NCBI GenBank assembly: GCA_050304135.1
Contig: JBNLDC010000064.1
Coordinates: forward strand, 1 to 64,000
Source: JAFGNB01 sp050304135
GTDB lineage: Bacteria > Fibrobacterota > Chitinivibrionia > Chitinivibrionales > Chitinispirillaceae
DNA length: 64,000 bases
Reading direction: 5' to 3'
The position numbers and the translations under genes are program-made. Shown one piece after another: positions 40,330 to 48,707 of this stretch; position 1 is the first letter of the stretch; every line of letters starts with the position of its first letter. The notes under the pieces were generated by a model. It made no database searches. It was not told the DNA's origin and saw only the letters and a list, made by a program, of their open reading frames with translations.

Positions 40330-42588
40330 TCAGCGGTTAATGATCAGTGTCTGCGTTTTTGTGGCGGTACCGGTTTTGAGTACCATAAGGTAGCTGTTAC
40401 CTGCCGGAGCAACCTCGCCCGACTCAAACCGGACGCTGCGCAGACCGGCAGAGGCGGTTCCGTTGAAAACGGATTTCACCAGGCGGCCGGTGAGATCAAA
40501 AAGTGCAATTCGCACCTGCTGTCGTCGGTCGAGTGAGTAATTGACGGTCACCCGATTTCCGGACTGCACGCACTGGAAGGTGCTGTTTGCACTGTTGCGA
40601 CTTATCCGCCCGGGGCAGAGGGCGCCCACCGGCACGTCAAATCCCACAAGGTGAATATCGTCGATCCATATTTCACCGGATTCACCGGACGTACCCTGAA
40701 TCTGCCACTGGATTTTCGGCACTCTGGTAAGATCGAGATCCATCGCTTCGGCCCATTTCGGCTGGAGGAACTCTTCCCAGGTGATGGTGACCTCTTTCCA
40801 TTCGGTACTTCCCGGCAGGGTGTAACTGTAGCTGGCTCCAGGTTCAGTTACTGCTTCAGATTCACATTTGATGGCACAGGTATCTCCATCTCCGAACGTT
40901 CCCTTGTAAGCGAAACTGATACCGGTTGAGGTGTGTATGTCAAGTGGACTGCCGTCCTTTTTCATCTGAAAACCCACGCCGATGAAGGGATCGTACTCGA
41001 AACCGCCTTTGTCGAGTTTGTAGGTCACCTTGACCGCATAGTCGCTGTTGTAGCCTCCGCCGGTCATGGTGAGGAACTTTATTCCCTCTTCGGTTTCCGG
41101 TGTAACGGTGGATGCGCCGTTGTCGGCGACATCGGTATAGGTGAACCATTCGGTGCCCATTCTGGTGAGTCCGTCGTTGTCCTCGCAATCATCGAGCAGG
41201 TCGCCACCGCTTGCATCCTTGAAGGAGGCGGTGATTTCCATATCGAAACCGATGGTGACGTTGGCGGTCGCGTCTTTGCCCTCGTAATCACCGCTCCATC
41301 CGATGAAGTTGTATCGCGATGGATCGGAGCTGGTGGCAGTGAGGGTCACCTGCTCACCGATCGAATAGCTGCTTTTCTGCGGAGAGGCCGATACCGTTCC
41401 GCCGCTCGGCGGCATTATGCTGATTTTGAGGGTCGCGGTGGTTTTCGGTGTTGCAGTCATCATATTGGGCATATTGCCCGAGAGCAGGAGCATCGAGAGA
41501 AGTTCAAGGCATTCATTGTAATAGTTGTCATCGCTGCCGCCGAAGGCACGCAGTCGGGTATATCCTTTATCAAGCCAGTCCTTGTAGCCGCTGCCAACCA
41601 TACCGGCAACGGTGATCGGGCCAAGATAGGTGGGGATGTTATCCTCACTGCCGCCGGCACCGGTATTTATGGTGCCGTCGAGGTTGTACATCTGTCCGAT
41701 TTTCGAGGGATCGTTTCCGGTTTCGCTTTTTGCCCAGTTGAGGATTTTGCTGCAACGGGCCAGTGCTTCGTTGTGGTTGAACCAGACATATGCCCAGCCG
41801 AGACGCCACGGTGTTCTGCATGCGTCAAATCCATACACGGTCGGATTGCTTCCGGTGCCGCCGCCGGGATTGCCGCTGGCGTCACACCAGTTGGGCCACA
41901 GGCCGGTCGTGGAGTTCTGACTGTTCTGGAGGAGTGTATAGCAGGCCGATTGAACCGCACTCCAGCGGGCATCATCCACCTGCTGAAAAAGCTGGGTTGC
42001 CACCATGCTCATATACGACGGATTGAGTTCACCCCACTGATCGCCCCCCTTGAGAAGATTGTTGGCCACCTCGTAGGTGTAAATCTTTCCGATGAGGCTT
42101 TTCGCATCATTGAGGTAATTCCCCCCCCATTGTTTATCAGCCATGATGAGTGCTACGGCAACGTCAAGCTCCGCATCGGTTGCGGCACCGGTTCCGGGGG
42201 TGTTCAAGGTGAATCCCTGAACTTTCCAGTTCATCAGACCGTTTCCGTCAAGGTGCCCTTTGTAATAGTTCCACAATTTGTCGAACTTGCCCTGAGTATT
42301 GTTCTGGGCATTGTCCATGAACACCATAATGAGCATACCGTATCCGATACCTTCACTGACCGTATTTTCCGGTTCGTCAAATTTAATTCGGGCCTGGGTT
42401 CCCTCTTCGACGTAATACCCTTTGAGCCAGATGTCGTACACTGATTGCACATGTTTCGGGCTGACTCCCGAGGGGAGAATCCCGTACTGATACTTCGCCT
42501 GTTGCGGAAAGGGGAATTTCGGGGCGGTGGTGGCAGGTAATGACAGGGATAACAACAGTAACACTGCGATTCCGTTGAGACGTTTCAC
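40330..42588 (-). CDS. Secreted GH8 glycosidase, paralogue of the downstream gene
   Basis: 752 residues from a GTG at 42588 that has GGAGG seven to eight bases upstream and begins a signal peptide (RLNGIAVLLLLSLSLPATTA). The domain order is the same as in its neighbour: GH8 with catalytic Glu in SEGIGYGMLIMVFMDN and signature AATDAELDVAVALIMADKQW, an InlB-like repeat domain, a CBM11-like beta-sandwich, and a sorting-like tail (LFDLTGRLVKSVF, GNSYLMVLKTG). Here the second Asp of the usual A-T-D-G-D signature motif is Glu (A-T-D-A-E), so catalytic details may differ from the paralogue. Much of the two proteins is closely similar, pointing to tandem duplication. Confidence 0.92.
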   Translation of the reverse strand: MKRLNGIAVLLLLSLSLPATTAPKFPFPQQAKYQYGILPSGVSPKHVQSVYDIWLKGYYVEEGTQARIKFDEPENTVSEGIGYGMLIMVFMDNAQNNTQGKFDKLWNYYKGHLDGNGLMNWKVQGFTLNTPGTGAATDAELDVAVALIMADKQWGGNYLNDAKSLIGKIYTYEVANNLLKGGDQWGELNPSYMSMVATQLFQQVDDARWSAVQSACYTLLQNSQNSTTGLWPNWCDASGNPGGGTGSNPTVYGFDACRTPWRLGWAYVWFNHNEALARCSKILNWAKSETGNDPSKIGQMYNLDGTINTGAGGSEDNIPTYLGPITVAGMVGSGYKDWLDKGYTRLRAFGGSDDNYYNECLELLSMLLLSGNMPNMMTATPKTTATLKISIMPPSGGTVSASPQKSSYSIGEQVTLTATSSDPSRYNFIGWSGDYEGKDATANVTIGFDMEITASFKDASGGDLLDDCEDNDGLTRMGTEWFTYTDVADNGASTVTPETEEGIKFLTMTGGGYNSDYAVKVTYKLDKGGFEYDPFIGVGFQMKKDGSPLDIHTSTGISFAYKGTFGDGDTCAIKCESEAVTEPGASYSYTLPGSTEWKEVTITWEEFLQPKWAEAMDLDLTRVPKIQWQIQGTSGESGEIWIDDIHLVGFDVPVGALCPGRISRNSANSTFQCVQSGNRVTVNYSLDRRQQVRIALFDLTGRLVKSVFNGTASAGLRSVRFESGEVAPAGNSYLMVLKTGTATKTQTLIINR

Positions 42589-42938
42589 GGTAGTCCTCCG
42601 TTGGTGATGATGTATCGTTATGATCGGTTTTCCGGTACGGGAATTGTCTTCAGCTACAATTGTGGAGATCCGGTTTGTTTGAGTCGTACATCAAGATTGT
42701 GGTTGCGAACGCAACATTTGCAAGCGAGTAGCTGTACTAATATGAGTGGAGAAACTGGCAAAAATGGTTCGGGGTATCACTATAATCAGCGGATTGCTTT
42801 GGTGAAAGGTCGAATTGCAGGGAAAAGGAAGAAGATGATTATACCAACTCAGGTATTCCGGGGCATTGTTTACCGTGCGCTCATTGTGAGCGGAATCGAA
42901 AATCAGCTACCTGAGTAGATAGAAAAGGTGCCTGTTGA

Positions 42939-42956
42939 TTGTGAAAAAATGAACAG
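42939..42956 (+). promoter_or_regulatory. Candidate Rex operator 1
   Basis: TTGTGAAAAAATGAACAG has the TTGTGA left half and A-rich centre of Rex sites and a partial right half. It lies within a short CCTGTT/AACAGG inverted repeat (42931-42936 and 42952-42957). Confidence 0.4.
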
Positions 42957-43033
42957 GTTGTGTGCTATTTAGTCTTAATATGGTAGCTATCTTATAAATT
43001 GCTTGAAATAGTGGAAGAAATGAAGTATATTAT

Positions 43034-43051
43034 TTGTGAAAAAAGGAACAA
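43034..43051 (+). promoter_or_regulatory. Candidate Rex operator 2, overlapping the rex ribosome binding site
   Basis: TTGTGAAAAAAGGAACAA differs from operator 1 at only two of 18 positions and has a better right half (ACAA). It ends two bases before the rex ATG and includes the AAAGGA ribosome binding sequence, so bound protein could repress its own gene. Confidence 0.45.
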
Positions 43052-43052
43052 T

Positions 43053-43715
43053 ATGCAAAAGAAACTTCCACTTCCGGTACTGGTACGTCTCAGTGCGCTG
43101 TACGACCATCTCACCAAAATGAGAGGGGCGGGGGTTCTTCGAGTTTCGTCTGCCGAACTTGGTTCGGCTCTGGGGCAGTCCTCCCATTCCATCCGAAAGG
43201 ATATCAGCTTTCTTGGTATCGCCGGCACTGCAGGGGCAAAATATGACACTGACGATCTTCGGGCTCTGGTGGGGAGGCACCTCGGGTTTGAAAAGATCAG
43301 AAACTGCTGCATCATCGGTCTCGGCAGGCTCGGTTCGGCGCTTATGGAACATTTTGCACTGCACGAATCCGGAGAGTTCCGGGTGGTGGCGGGGTTTGAA
43401 TCAAATATCAACCGACTGGAAACAATACAGTCGCCGTTTCCGCTCTATCCGGCCTATCGGATCGAGGAGATGCTCTCCCGACTGCAGGTGGAACTGGCGA
43501 TGATTGCGGTTCCTCCGGAGCAGGCACAGGAGGTGGCCGACCGTTGCTGTGACGGCAGGATCGCCGGGATTATCAATTTCACCCCGATGGTGATCAAGCC
43601 GAAAATCGATTCGGTCGTTGTCCGGTCAATTGATATTTCAGGAGAATTGCGGGTTCTTTCCGCACTGCTCCATACGAGTACTGCAAAAGTAAATAAACCT
43701 TCAGAAAAGGAGTAA
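43053..43715 (+). CDS. rex: Redox-sensing transcriptional repressor Rex
   Basis: Protein of 220 residues that senses the NADH/NAD+ ratio and represses fermentation and respiration genes. The N-terminal winged helix is standard (LPVLVRLSALYDHLTKM; RVSSAELGSALGQSSHSIRK, then DISFLG). The NAD(H)-binding Rossmann domain begins CCIIGLGRLGSALMEHFAL with GxGxxG and continues to IAGIINFTPMVIKPK. The ATG at 43053 was chosen because AAAGGA lies just upstream and the protein then starts MQKKLPLPVL like other Rex proteins; the longer frame would include the operator. serC begins seven bases after the stop, so the two genes are in one operon. Confidence 0.93.
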   Translation: MQKKLPLPVLVRLSALYDHLTKMRGAGVLRVSSAELGSALGQSSHSIRKDISFLGIAGTAGAKYDTDDLRALVGRHLGFEKIRNCCIIGLGRLGSALMEHFALHESGEFRVVAGFESNINRLETIQSPFPLYPAYRIEEMLSRLQVELAMIAVPPEQAQEVADRCCDGRIAGIINFTPMVIKPKIDSVVVRSIDISGELRVLSALLHTSTAKVNKPSEKE

Positions 43716-43721
43716 GGACCT

Positions 43722-44804
43722 ATGGCACGAGTATACAATTTCAGCGCGGGACCATCGGTGCTACCTGAACCGGTGCTGCGGAAAGCGGCTGCGGAGATGC
43801 TTGATTACCGCGGCAGCGGACAGTCGGTCATGGAGATGAGCCACCGTTCCAAGGTGTACGACGAGATTATTGTCGATGCTGAAGCTTTGCTGAGGAAACT
43901 CATGGGTATCTCCGATGAGTACCATGTGCTTTTTCTGCAGGGCGGGGCATCCACACAGTTCGCGATGGTGCCGCTCAATCTCATGACGGAAAAACGGTCG
44001 TGCGATATCGTTCATACCGGTATGTGGTCGAAAAAGGCGATTGCCGAAGCCAAACGGTTCGGTACGGTTCGTGTGGTTGCAACGTCGGAGGATACGAATT
44101 TTTCGCATATCCCTGATCTGACTGATGCCACCTTTAATCCGAATGCTGCCTATGTGCACATCACCTCGAACAACACCATTTTCGGTACCCGGTACCGGAA
44201 CTTCCCTGATACCGGTGCGGTTCCCCTGGTGGCGGATATGTCGTCGAATATCCTCTCCGAGGTGATGGACGTGAACCGGTTCGGTATTATTTACGCCGGT
44301 GCACAGAAGAACGTGGGTCCGGCCGGGTTGACCATCGTCATCATCAGAAAAGATCTGGTGGGCGAGACGCAGGAGATGGCACCGACCATGCTCAAGTATT
44401 CCACCCATGCCGAGGCGAAATCGCTGTTCAATACACCGCCCTGTTACAGCATTTACATTGCGAAAATGGTGTTCGAGTGGCTTATGGAACAGGGGGGAAT
44501 CACCGAAATGCAGAAAGTAAACGAACACAAAGCCGGACTGCTCTATGATTTTCTGGATAATTCGGCTCTGTTCAAGGGTACGGTCGCGGCACCGCACCGC
44601 TCACTGATGAACGTGCCGTTCGTCCTGCCTACTGAGGAACTCAATGCGGCATTCATCAAGCAGGCAACAGCTGCTGGGCTGGTGAATATAAAAGGCCACC
44701 GTTCGGTGGGCGGGATGCGCGCAAGTATCTACAATGCCATGCCGGTCGAGGGTGTTGAAACACTGGTGGCCTTCATGAAGGCATTTGAAACAACAAATAA
44801 GTGA
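43722..44804 (+). CDS. serC: Phosphoserine aminotransferase
   Basis: 360 residues, PLP-dependent. It converts 3-phosphohydroxypyruvate and glutamate to phosphoserine, the second step of serine synthesis, and also acts in vitamin B6 synthesis. The start RVYNFSAGPSVLPEPVLRKA is the classic SerC opening, followed by MEMSHRSKVYDEIIVDAEAL and LFLQGGASTQFAMVPLNLM. The PLP-binding Lys is in YAGAQKNVGPAGLTIVII. The C-terminus GHRSVGGMRASIYNAMPVEG is conserved. AAGGAG precedes the ATG. It lies between rex and serA in an apparent operon, with 13 bases to serA. Confidence 0.96.
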   Translation: MARVYNFSAGPSVLPEPVLRKAAAEMLDYRGSGQSVMEMSHRSKVYDEIIVDAEALLRKLMGISDEYHVLFLQGGASTQFAMVPLNLMTEKRSCDIVHTGMWSKKAIAEAKRFGTVRVVATSEDTNFSHIPDLTDATFNPNAAYVHITSNNTIFGTRYRNFPDTGAVPLVADMSSNILSEVMDVNRFGIIYAGAQKNVGPAGLTIVIIRKDLVGETQEMAPTMLKYSTHAEAKSLFNTPPCYSIYIAKMVFEWLMEQGGITEMQKVNEHKAGLLYDFLDNSALFKGTVAAPHRSLMNVPFVLPTEELNAAFIKQATAAGLVNIKGHRSVGGMRASIYNAMPVEGVETLVAFMKAFETTNK

Positions 44805-44817
44805 AAGGAAAACGCTC

Positions 44818-45996
44818 ATGTATAAAATTCAGACGCTTAATAAAATTTCTCCCGCCGGTATCAACCTTGTACTGCAGCATGGATACGAGGTTGCATCGGA
44901 AATTCTCAATCCCGATGCGATACTGGTGCGCAGTGCGTCGATGCACGATATGCAACTGCCCGATACGGTAAAAGTCGTCGCCCGTGCCGGTGCAGGGGTG
45001 AATAACATTCCGGTTACCGCTTGTGCCGATCGAGGTGTTGTCGTTTTCAATACTCCCGGCGCGAATGCCAACGGAGTAAAAGAACTGGTCCTGGCCGGAA
45101 TATTGGTTGCCTCGCGCAATATCATTCCCGGAGTGGAGTGGGCAAAAACACTGATCGGGAAAGGTGACGAGGTCCCCAAACTGGTCGAGAAGGGAAAGTC
45201 CAACTTCATTGGTCCGGAGATCAAGGGGAAACGGCTGGGGGTTATCGGTCTGGGTGCCATCGGGGTGATGGTGGCGAACGATGCGGTTGCCCTCGGTATG
45301 GAGGTGACCGGTTACGATCCGTATATTTCGGTGGAAGCCGCATGGGGTCTTTCAAGCAACGTGAGCCGGGCCCGTAGCCTGGAGAGTCTGCTTGCTGAAT
45401 CGGATTACATTACCATGCATCTCCCCCTCAACGACAAAACCAAGGGAATGATCAATCGTGAGCGGCTTGCATTGATGAAAAAGGGAGTATGCATCCTCAA
45501 CTTTTCCCGGGGCGGACTGGTCCGCAATGTGGATCTGTTTCATGCCTTTGATGATGGTAACGTTGGAGCGTACGTAACTGATTTTCCTGATGAGGAACTG
45601 CTCAAACATGAAAAGGTGATTGCCATTCCGCATCTGGGTGCCTCCACACCGGAAGCGGAAGACAACTGTGCCGTGATGGCCGTCAATCAGGTCCGTAATT
45701 ATCTTGAGTACGGTAATATTAAAAATTCGGTTAATTTTCCGGATTGTGATCTTGGAATTCCCGCGGGGCACCGGATTATCATTGCCAACCGGAACGTGCC
45801 GAACATGGTGGGGCAGATCTCCACCCTGCTGGCAACGGAAAAGATCAATATTGCCGATATGCTCAACCGCCACCGTGGTGATTTTGCCTTTAACATTATT
45901 GATATTGACGGAACGGTTGATGAGTCGCTGGTCGGAAAGATCAGTGCGATTGAAGGGGTGATCATGGTCCGGCGTATTGTTGCGGATGGAAAGTAA
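44818..45996 (+). CDS. serA: D-3-phosphoglycerate dehydrogenase
   Basis: Protein of 392 residues that oxidises 3-phosphoglycerate with NAD, the first step of serine synthesis. The substrate domain has ILVRSASMHDMQLP-like sequence and ARAGAGVNNIPVTACADRG. The NAD motif is GVIGLGAIGVMVANDA, and catalytic residues are expected in YITMHLPLNDKTKGMINRER (Asp/His relay) and AIPHLGASTPEAEDNCA. The last 80 residues are an ACT domain (VGQISTLLATEKINIADMLN; AIEGVIMVRRI), the usual site of serine feedback. It is of the short class, without the ASB domain of long SerA. The ATG at 44818 follows AAAGGA; it completes the rex-serC-serA unit. Confidence 0.95.
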   Translation: MYKIQTLNKISPAGINLVLQHGYEVASEILNPDAILVRSASMHDMQLPDTVKVVARAGAGVNNIPVTACADRGVVVFNTPGANANGVKELVLAGILVASRNIIPGVEWAKTLIGKGDEVPKLVEKGKSNFIGPEIKGKRLGVIGLGAIGVMVANDAVALGMEVTGYDPYISVEAAWGLSSNVSRARSLESLLAESDYITMHLPLNDKTKGMINRERLALMKKGVCILNFSRGGLVRNVDLFHAFDDGNVGAYVTDFPDEELLKHEKVIAIPHLGASTPEAEDNCAVMAVNQVRNYLEYGNIKNSVNFPDCDLGIPAGHRIIIANRNVPNMVGQISTLLATEKINIADMLNRHRGDFAFNIIDIDGTVDESLVGKISAIEGVIMVRRIVADGK

Positions 45997-46009
45997 CCAC
46001 TGAATACTC

Positions 46010-46037
46010 ACCGGGGCGTTCCTGTGAACGCCCCGGT
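46010..46037 (+). terminator. Terminator-like hairpin between serA and trpD
   Basis: ACCGGGGCGTTC (46010-46021) pairs perfectly with GAACGCCCCGGT (46026-46037) around CTGT, and TTCGTTGTT follows. It lies 13 bases after the serA stop and eight bases from the trpD stop on the other strand. Confidence 0.8.
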
Positions 46038-46044
46038 TTCGTTG

Positions 46045-47061
46045 TTACTTTGTCAGATCGATCAGTTGCCGCAGTTTTTTTACGGCTGCTCCTGAGTCAA
46101 TCGCTGCAGCCGCTTTTTCTATACCTTCCGCAGGTGACGGTGCGACGCCCGCTGCCGCCAGAGCGAATCCTGCATTGAGGCAGACGATATCACGCCGGGG
46201 TCCTGCTTCACCATCAAGAATTTCCATTATGATTTTCGCGTTTTCCGCAGGATCTCCTCCGGCAAGTGCACCACGTTCGGTCCGTGCAAGCCCGAAGTCT
46301 TCCGGTTGCACGGTATAGGTACGGATAGAACCGTCTGAAAGTTCTGAAACTTTGGTTGTACCGCAGAGGGTGATCTCATCAAGTCCGTCCATACCGTGTA
46401 CCACATATGCACGGGTACTCCCGAGATTGTTGAGTACCGTTGCCATGGTTTCAGTGAGGTGCGCACTGAACACACCGATCACCTGTGCCGGTGCCATGGC
46501 CGGGTTGGTGAGTGGACCGAGCACGTTGAAGATGGAGCGTGTCGCGATCTCCCTGCGCGGGCCGATCGCGTATTTCATCGCCTTGTGGAGCGTTGGTGCG
46601 AAGAGAAAGGCGATTCCCACCTGGTCAAGACATTGTTTCATCTGTTCGGGGGTGATGGTGACGGTGATGCCGAGTGCCTCGAGTACATCGGCGCTGCCGC
46701 ATCTGCTTGAAACATTGCGGTTGCCGTGTTTCGCGACCCGTGCACCTGCACCGGCAGCCACGAGTGCGGCCGCGGTTGAGATATTGAACGTATCGGCACC
46801 GTCGCCGCCCGTTCCGCAGGTATCAACAAGGAACTCCCGGTTGTCCGGCTCAATACGGTGCACTTTTTCACGCATGACCGCCGCCGCTCCGGTGATCTCG
46901 TCGGCTACTTCACCCTTCATGCGCAGCCCCACGATAAGGGCCGCGATCTGTGCATCGGTGGCACCGCCGCTCATGATCTCATTGAACACTTCGGTGGATT
47001 CTGTCACCGAGAGGTCCTGACGGTCCAGAACTTTTTTGATGGCAATCTGAATTGATGACAT
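46045..47061 (-). CDS. trpD: Anthranilate phosphoribosyltransferase
   Basis: 338 residues. It joins anthranilate and PRPP in tryptophan synthesis. The PRPP-binding motif VDTCGTGGDGADTFNISTAA and the following AKHGNRNVSSRCGSADVLEA are diagnostic. IAFLFAPTLHKAMKYAIGPR is the conserved anthranilate-site region. Complete length. GGGAGG stands six bases before the ATG. No other trp gene is in the window, so it is not part of a classical trp operon here. It converges with serA. Confidence 0.96.
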   Translation of the reverse strand: MSSIQIAIKKVLDRQDLSVTESTEVFNEIMSGGATDAQIAALIVGLRMKGEVADEITGAAAVMREKVHRIEPDNREFLVDTCGTGGDGADTFNISTAAALVAAGAGARVAKHGNRNVSSRCGSADVLEALGITVTITPEQMKQCLDQVGIAFLFAPTLHKAMKYAIGPRREIATRSIFNVLGPLTNPAMAPAQVIGVFSAHLTETMATVLNNLGSTRAYVVHGMDGLDEITLCGTTKVSELSDGSIRTYTVQPEDFGLARTERGALAGGDPAENAKIIMEILDGEAGPRRDIVCLNAGFALAAAGVAPSPAEGIEKAAAAIDSGAAVKKLRQLIDLTK

Positions 47062-47243
47062 AGGTCCTCCCTGTTTTGGTATTGTTCCTTCAGAAAATTA
47101 AAGGTAAAATAACTACTTCATTACGGAAGGAACAATTGTTTACCTCAGATTGCTTTCTCCGTGTGGCGTTTCCATACATATCTGAGGCTTCAGGAACCAT
47201 CTTTCTCCATTCACCTGCACAACCTCGTACAAAAGGAGCGGAC

Positions 47244-48323
47244 ATGCTGTTGAAAAACATTTTTGCAGCAGGAGTAATTCTGTGGTGCGTCATGCCAGCG
47301 ATGGTTTCTGCCGGAGATGAAACCGTTGGCATTAAAAAACCGCCAACAGTAACCGCAGATTCCTCTGATGGGGTCAAAGCGGAAGATGGTGATGAAGAGG
47401 AAGCGATGGAGCTGGGTGGAATTGTCACGGTGGATGCAACGGCACCTGTTTCCGCCATCAGCGACGCCACAATGGAGATCGGTACCGTGGAACTTTCCGC
47501 AGTGGTGAATGTCGCCCAAGGAGTTACCGCCTCGATTACCGTTCTTGCCGAGAGTGATCTTACCGCCATAGCAATCGACGGAGCGGTTGTCGAGTGGGCA
47601 CCCACCTCCCGTCTGCTCACGGTAGTATTCGGGCAGCAGACCTACAACTTCGGGCTGTTGACAACGCAGATGATCAGCGACCCGCTCATTATCGACAACG
47701 TTGAAACCGCCGGACCGGGGCTTACCGCTTCGGTAACCCACCGCAATGTCAGCGGAGGTATTGCCGTGCTGTATGAGCCGGTCGAAGGGACAATGGAGAT
47801 CACCCATAAGCACAACACCGAAGGTGCAGCTGTTTACGACACAACCGAGTCCGGTGATGAGGGGCAGAAGTTCATCGGGAACCTGTACTGTGATTACTCG
47901 TTTACCGATGCGGCCATGGCCAGGGTGTCTCTGCTCGGCAACAGCGACGAACTCGGCGTTGACGTCGGATTCGGCTATGCGGGGGAAGCGCTTGCGGTTG
48001 ATGCTGAATTTTACATTAATGCCCGTAGCGAGGCGGAGAGTCGCCCCGCAGGCTGGTTTACCGGGCTGGCCTGGAACTTCGGAGAACTGATAAGCACTGC
48101 AGTGCGGTACGATGCGCTTTCAGAAAATGCTTTTGATAATATCTCTCAGCGTATCGGCGGCGGAGTAACCCTGCACATGCCGCACGGGATCTTTCTGGCG
48201 ATGGAGTATGGGCATACTTTTATTCCCGATGCCGACAGCGAAGGAGAGGTCGCGCTGCAGCTCGGTCTCGAATCAACGCTCAAACTGCCGGGCTTCCAGA
48301 GAAGAACGTTGACGAAGAAGTAG
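47244..48323 (+). CDS. Predicted exported protein with outer-membrane barrel-like C-terminus
   Basis: Protein of 359 residues from the ATG at 47244, which has AAAGGAG upstream and a signal peptide (KNIFAAGVILWCVMPAMVSA). The mature chain starts with an acidic stretch (SSDGVKAEDGDEEEAMELGG), then alternating strands such as VTASITVLAESDLTAIAIDG, MARVSLLGNSDELGVDVGFG and VTLHMPHGIFLAMEYGHTFI. This fits an outer-membrane beta-barrel or porin-like protein. No family could be named. Just 182 bases separate it from the divergent trpD gene; the two may share a promoter region. The first 56 codons of the longer open frame have no ribosome binding site and are excluded. Confidence 0.6.
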   Translation: MLLKNIFAAGVILWCVMPAMVSAGDETVGIKKPPTVTADSSDGVKAEDGDEEEAMELGGIVTVDATAPVSAISDATMEIGTVELSAVVNVAQGVTASITVLAESDLTAIAIDGAVVEWAPTSRLLTVVFGQQTYNFGLLTTQMISDPLIIDNVETAGPGLTASVTHRNVSGGIAVLYEPVEGTMEITHKHNTEGAAVYDTTESGDEGQKFIGNLYCDYSFTDAAMARVSLLGNSDELGVDVGFGYAGEALAVDAEFYINARSEAESRPAGWFTGLAWNFGELISTAVRYDALSENAFDNISQRIGGGVTLHMPHGIFLAMEYGHTFIPDADSEGEVALQLGLESTLKLPGFQRRTLTKK

Positions 48324-48707
48324 TAGGGAAGAGGTCCAAATCACGCTTCTTTACTTTTTCTTCACCCACGGATCCGGCATACCATCGGGCATCTTCCGGT
48401 GTCCCATGCCGGCAATTTCATCTAATACCCACCGGTGCAACAGCAGGCCGTCGCACATGATGAATGCGGTCGGTTCCGTTGTCTAGGCGGTACCGGTGGG
48501 GCGGCCATCGGGTCCTGCCATATAAAGTTTAAAACGGATAACCAGCAGGATTAAAATAATGGGTGCTTGGGAAAGGTGTCAAATGGCAGGAGGGCATATA
48601 TCCACTCAGTTTGTTACATCCATTGAACGGATAGCACTTACTTCAAGAGAATTACGACAGCCCCTCATTGATCTATCGGTTTTGTATAGTAAATTGGATT
48701 GAACCAT
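48324..48707. other. Intergenic region with a nicked short coding remnant
   Basis: The only structure seen is a short minus-strand frame at 48351-48521, described separately. Otherwise the region holds no gene and no clear repeat. Confidence 0.4.
48351..48521 (-). pseudogene. Short interrupted coding remnant
   Basis: From the ATG at 48521 the frame reads MAGPDGRPTGTA, then a TAG at 48485-48483, then continues open for 43 codons (with FIMCDGLLLHRWVLDEIAGM and a basic end WVKKK) to a TAA at 48351. Third positions favour G and C as in the neighbouring genes, which suggests former or actual coding. It could instead be a 34-codon small protein starting at the internal ATG (MCDGLLLHRW). No family is recognised. 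Confidence 0.25.

Larger units (their letters stand above)
42589..43052. other. Regulatory region upstream of rex
   Basis: No gene is supported in these 464 bases. A 105-codon plus-strand frame has no recognisable domain. The right half is AT-rich and contains two near-identical 18-base candidate Rex operators. The divergent GH8 promoter must lie at the left end. Confidence 0.5.

Noticed and set aside
40933..42444. A 503-codon open frame antisense to the second GH8 gene
   Set aside because: It is a shadow of the GH8 coding strand, with no start signal and no recognisable domain.
42601..42918. A 105-codon plus-strand frame upstream of rex
   Set aside because: No ribosome binding site, no domain, low similarity to the coding style of neighbours; the region is better read as regulatory.
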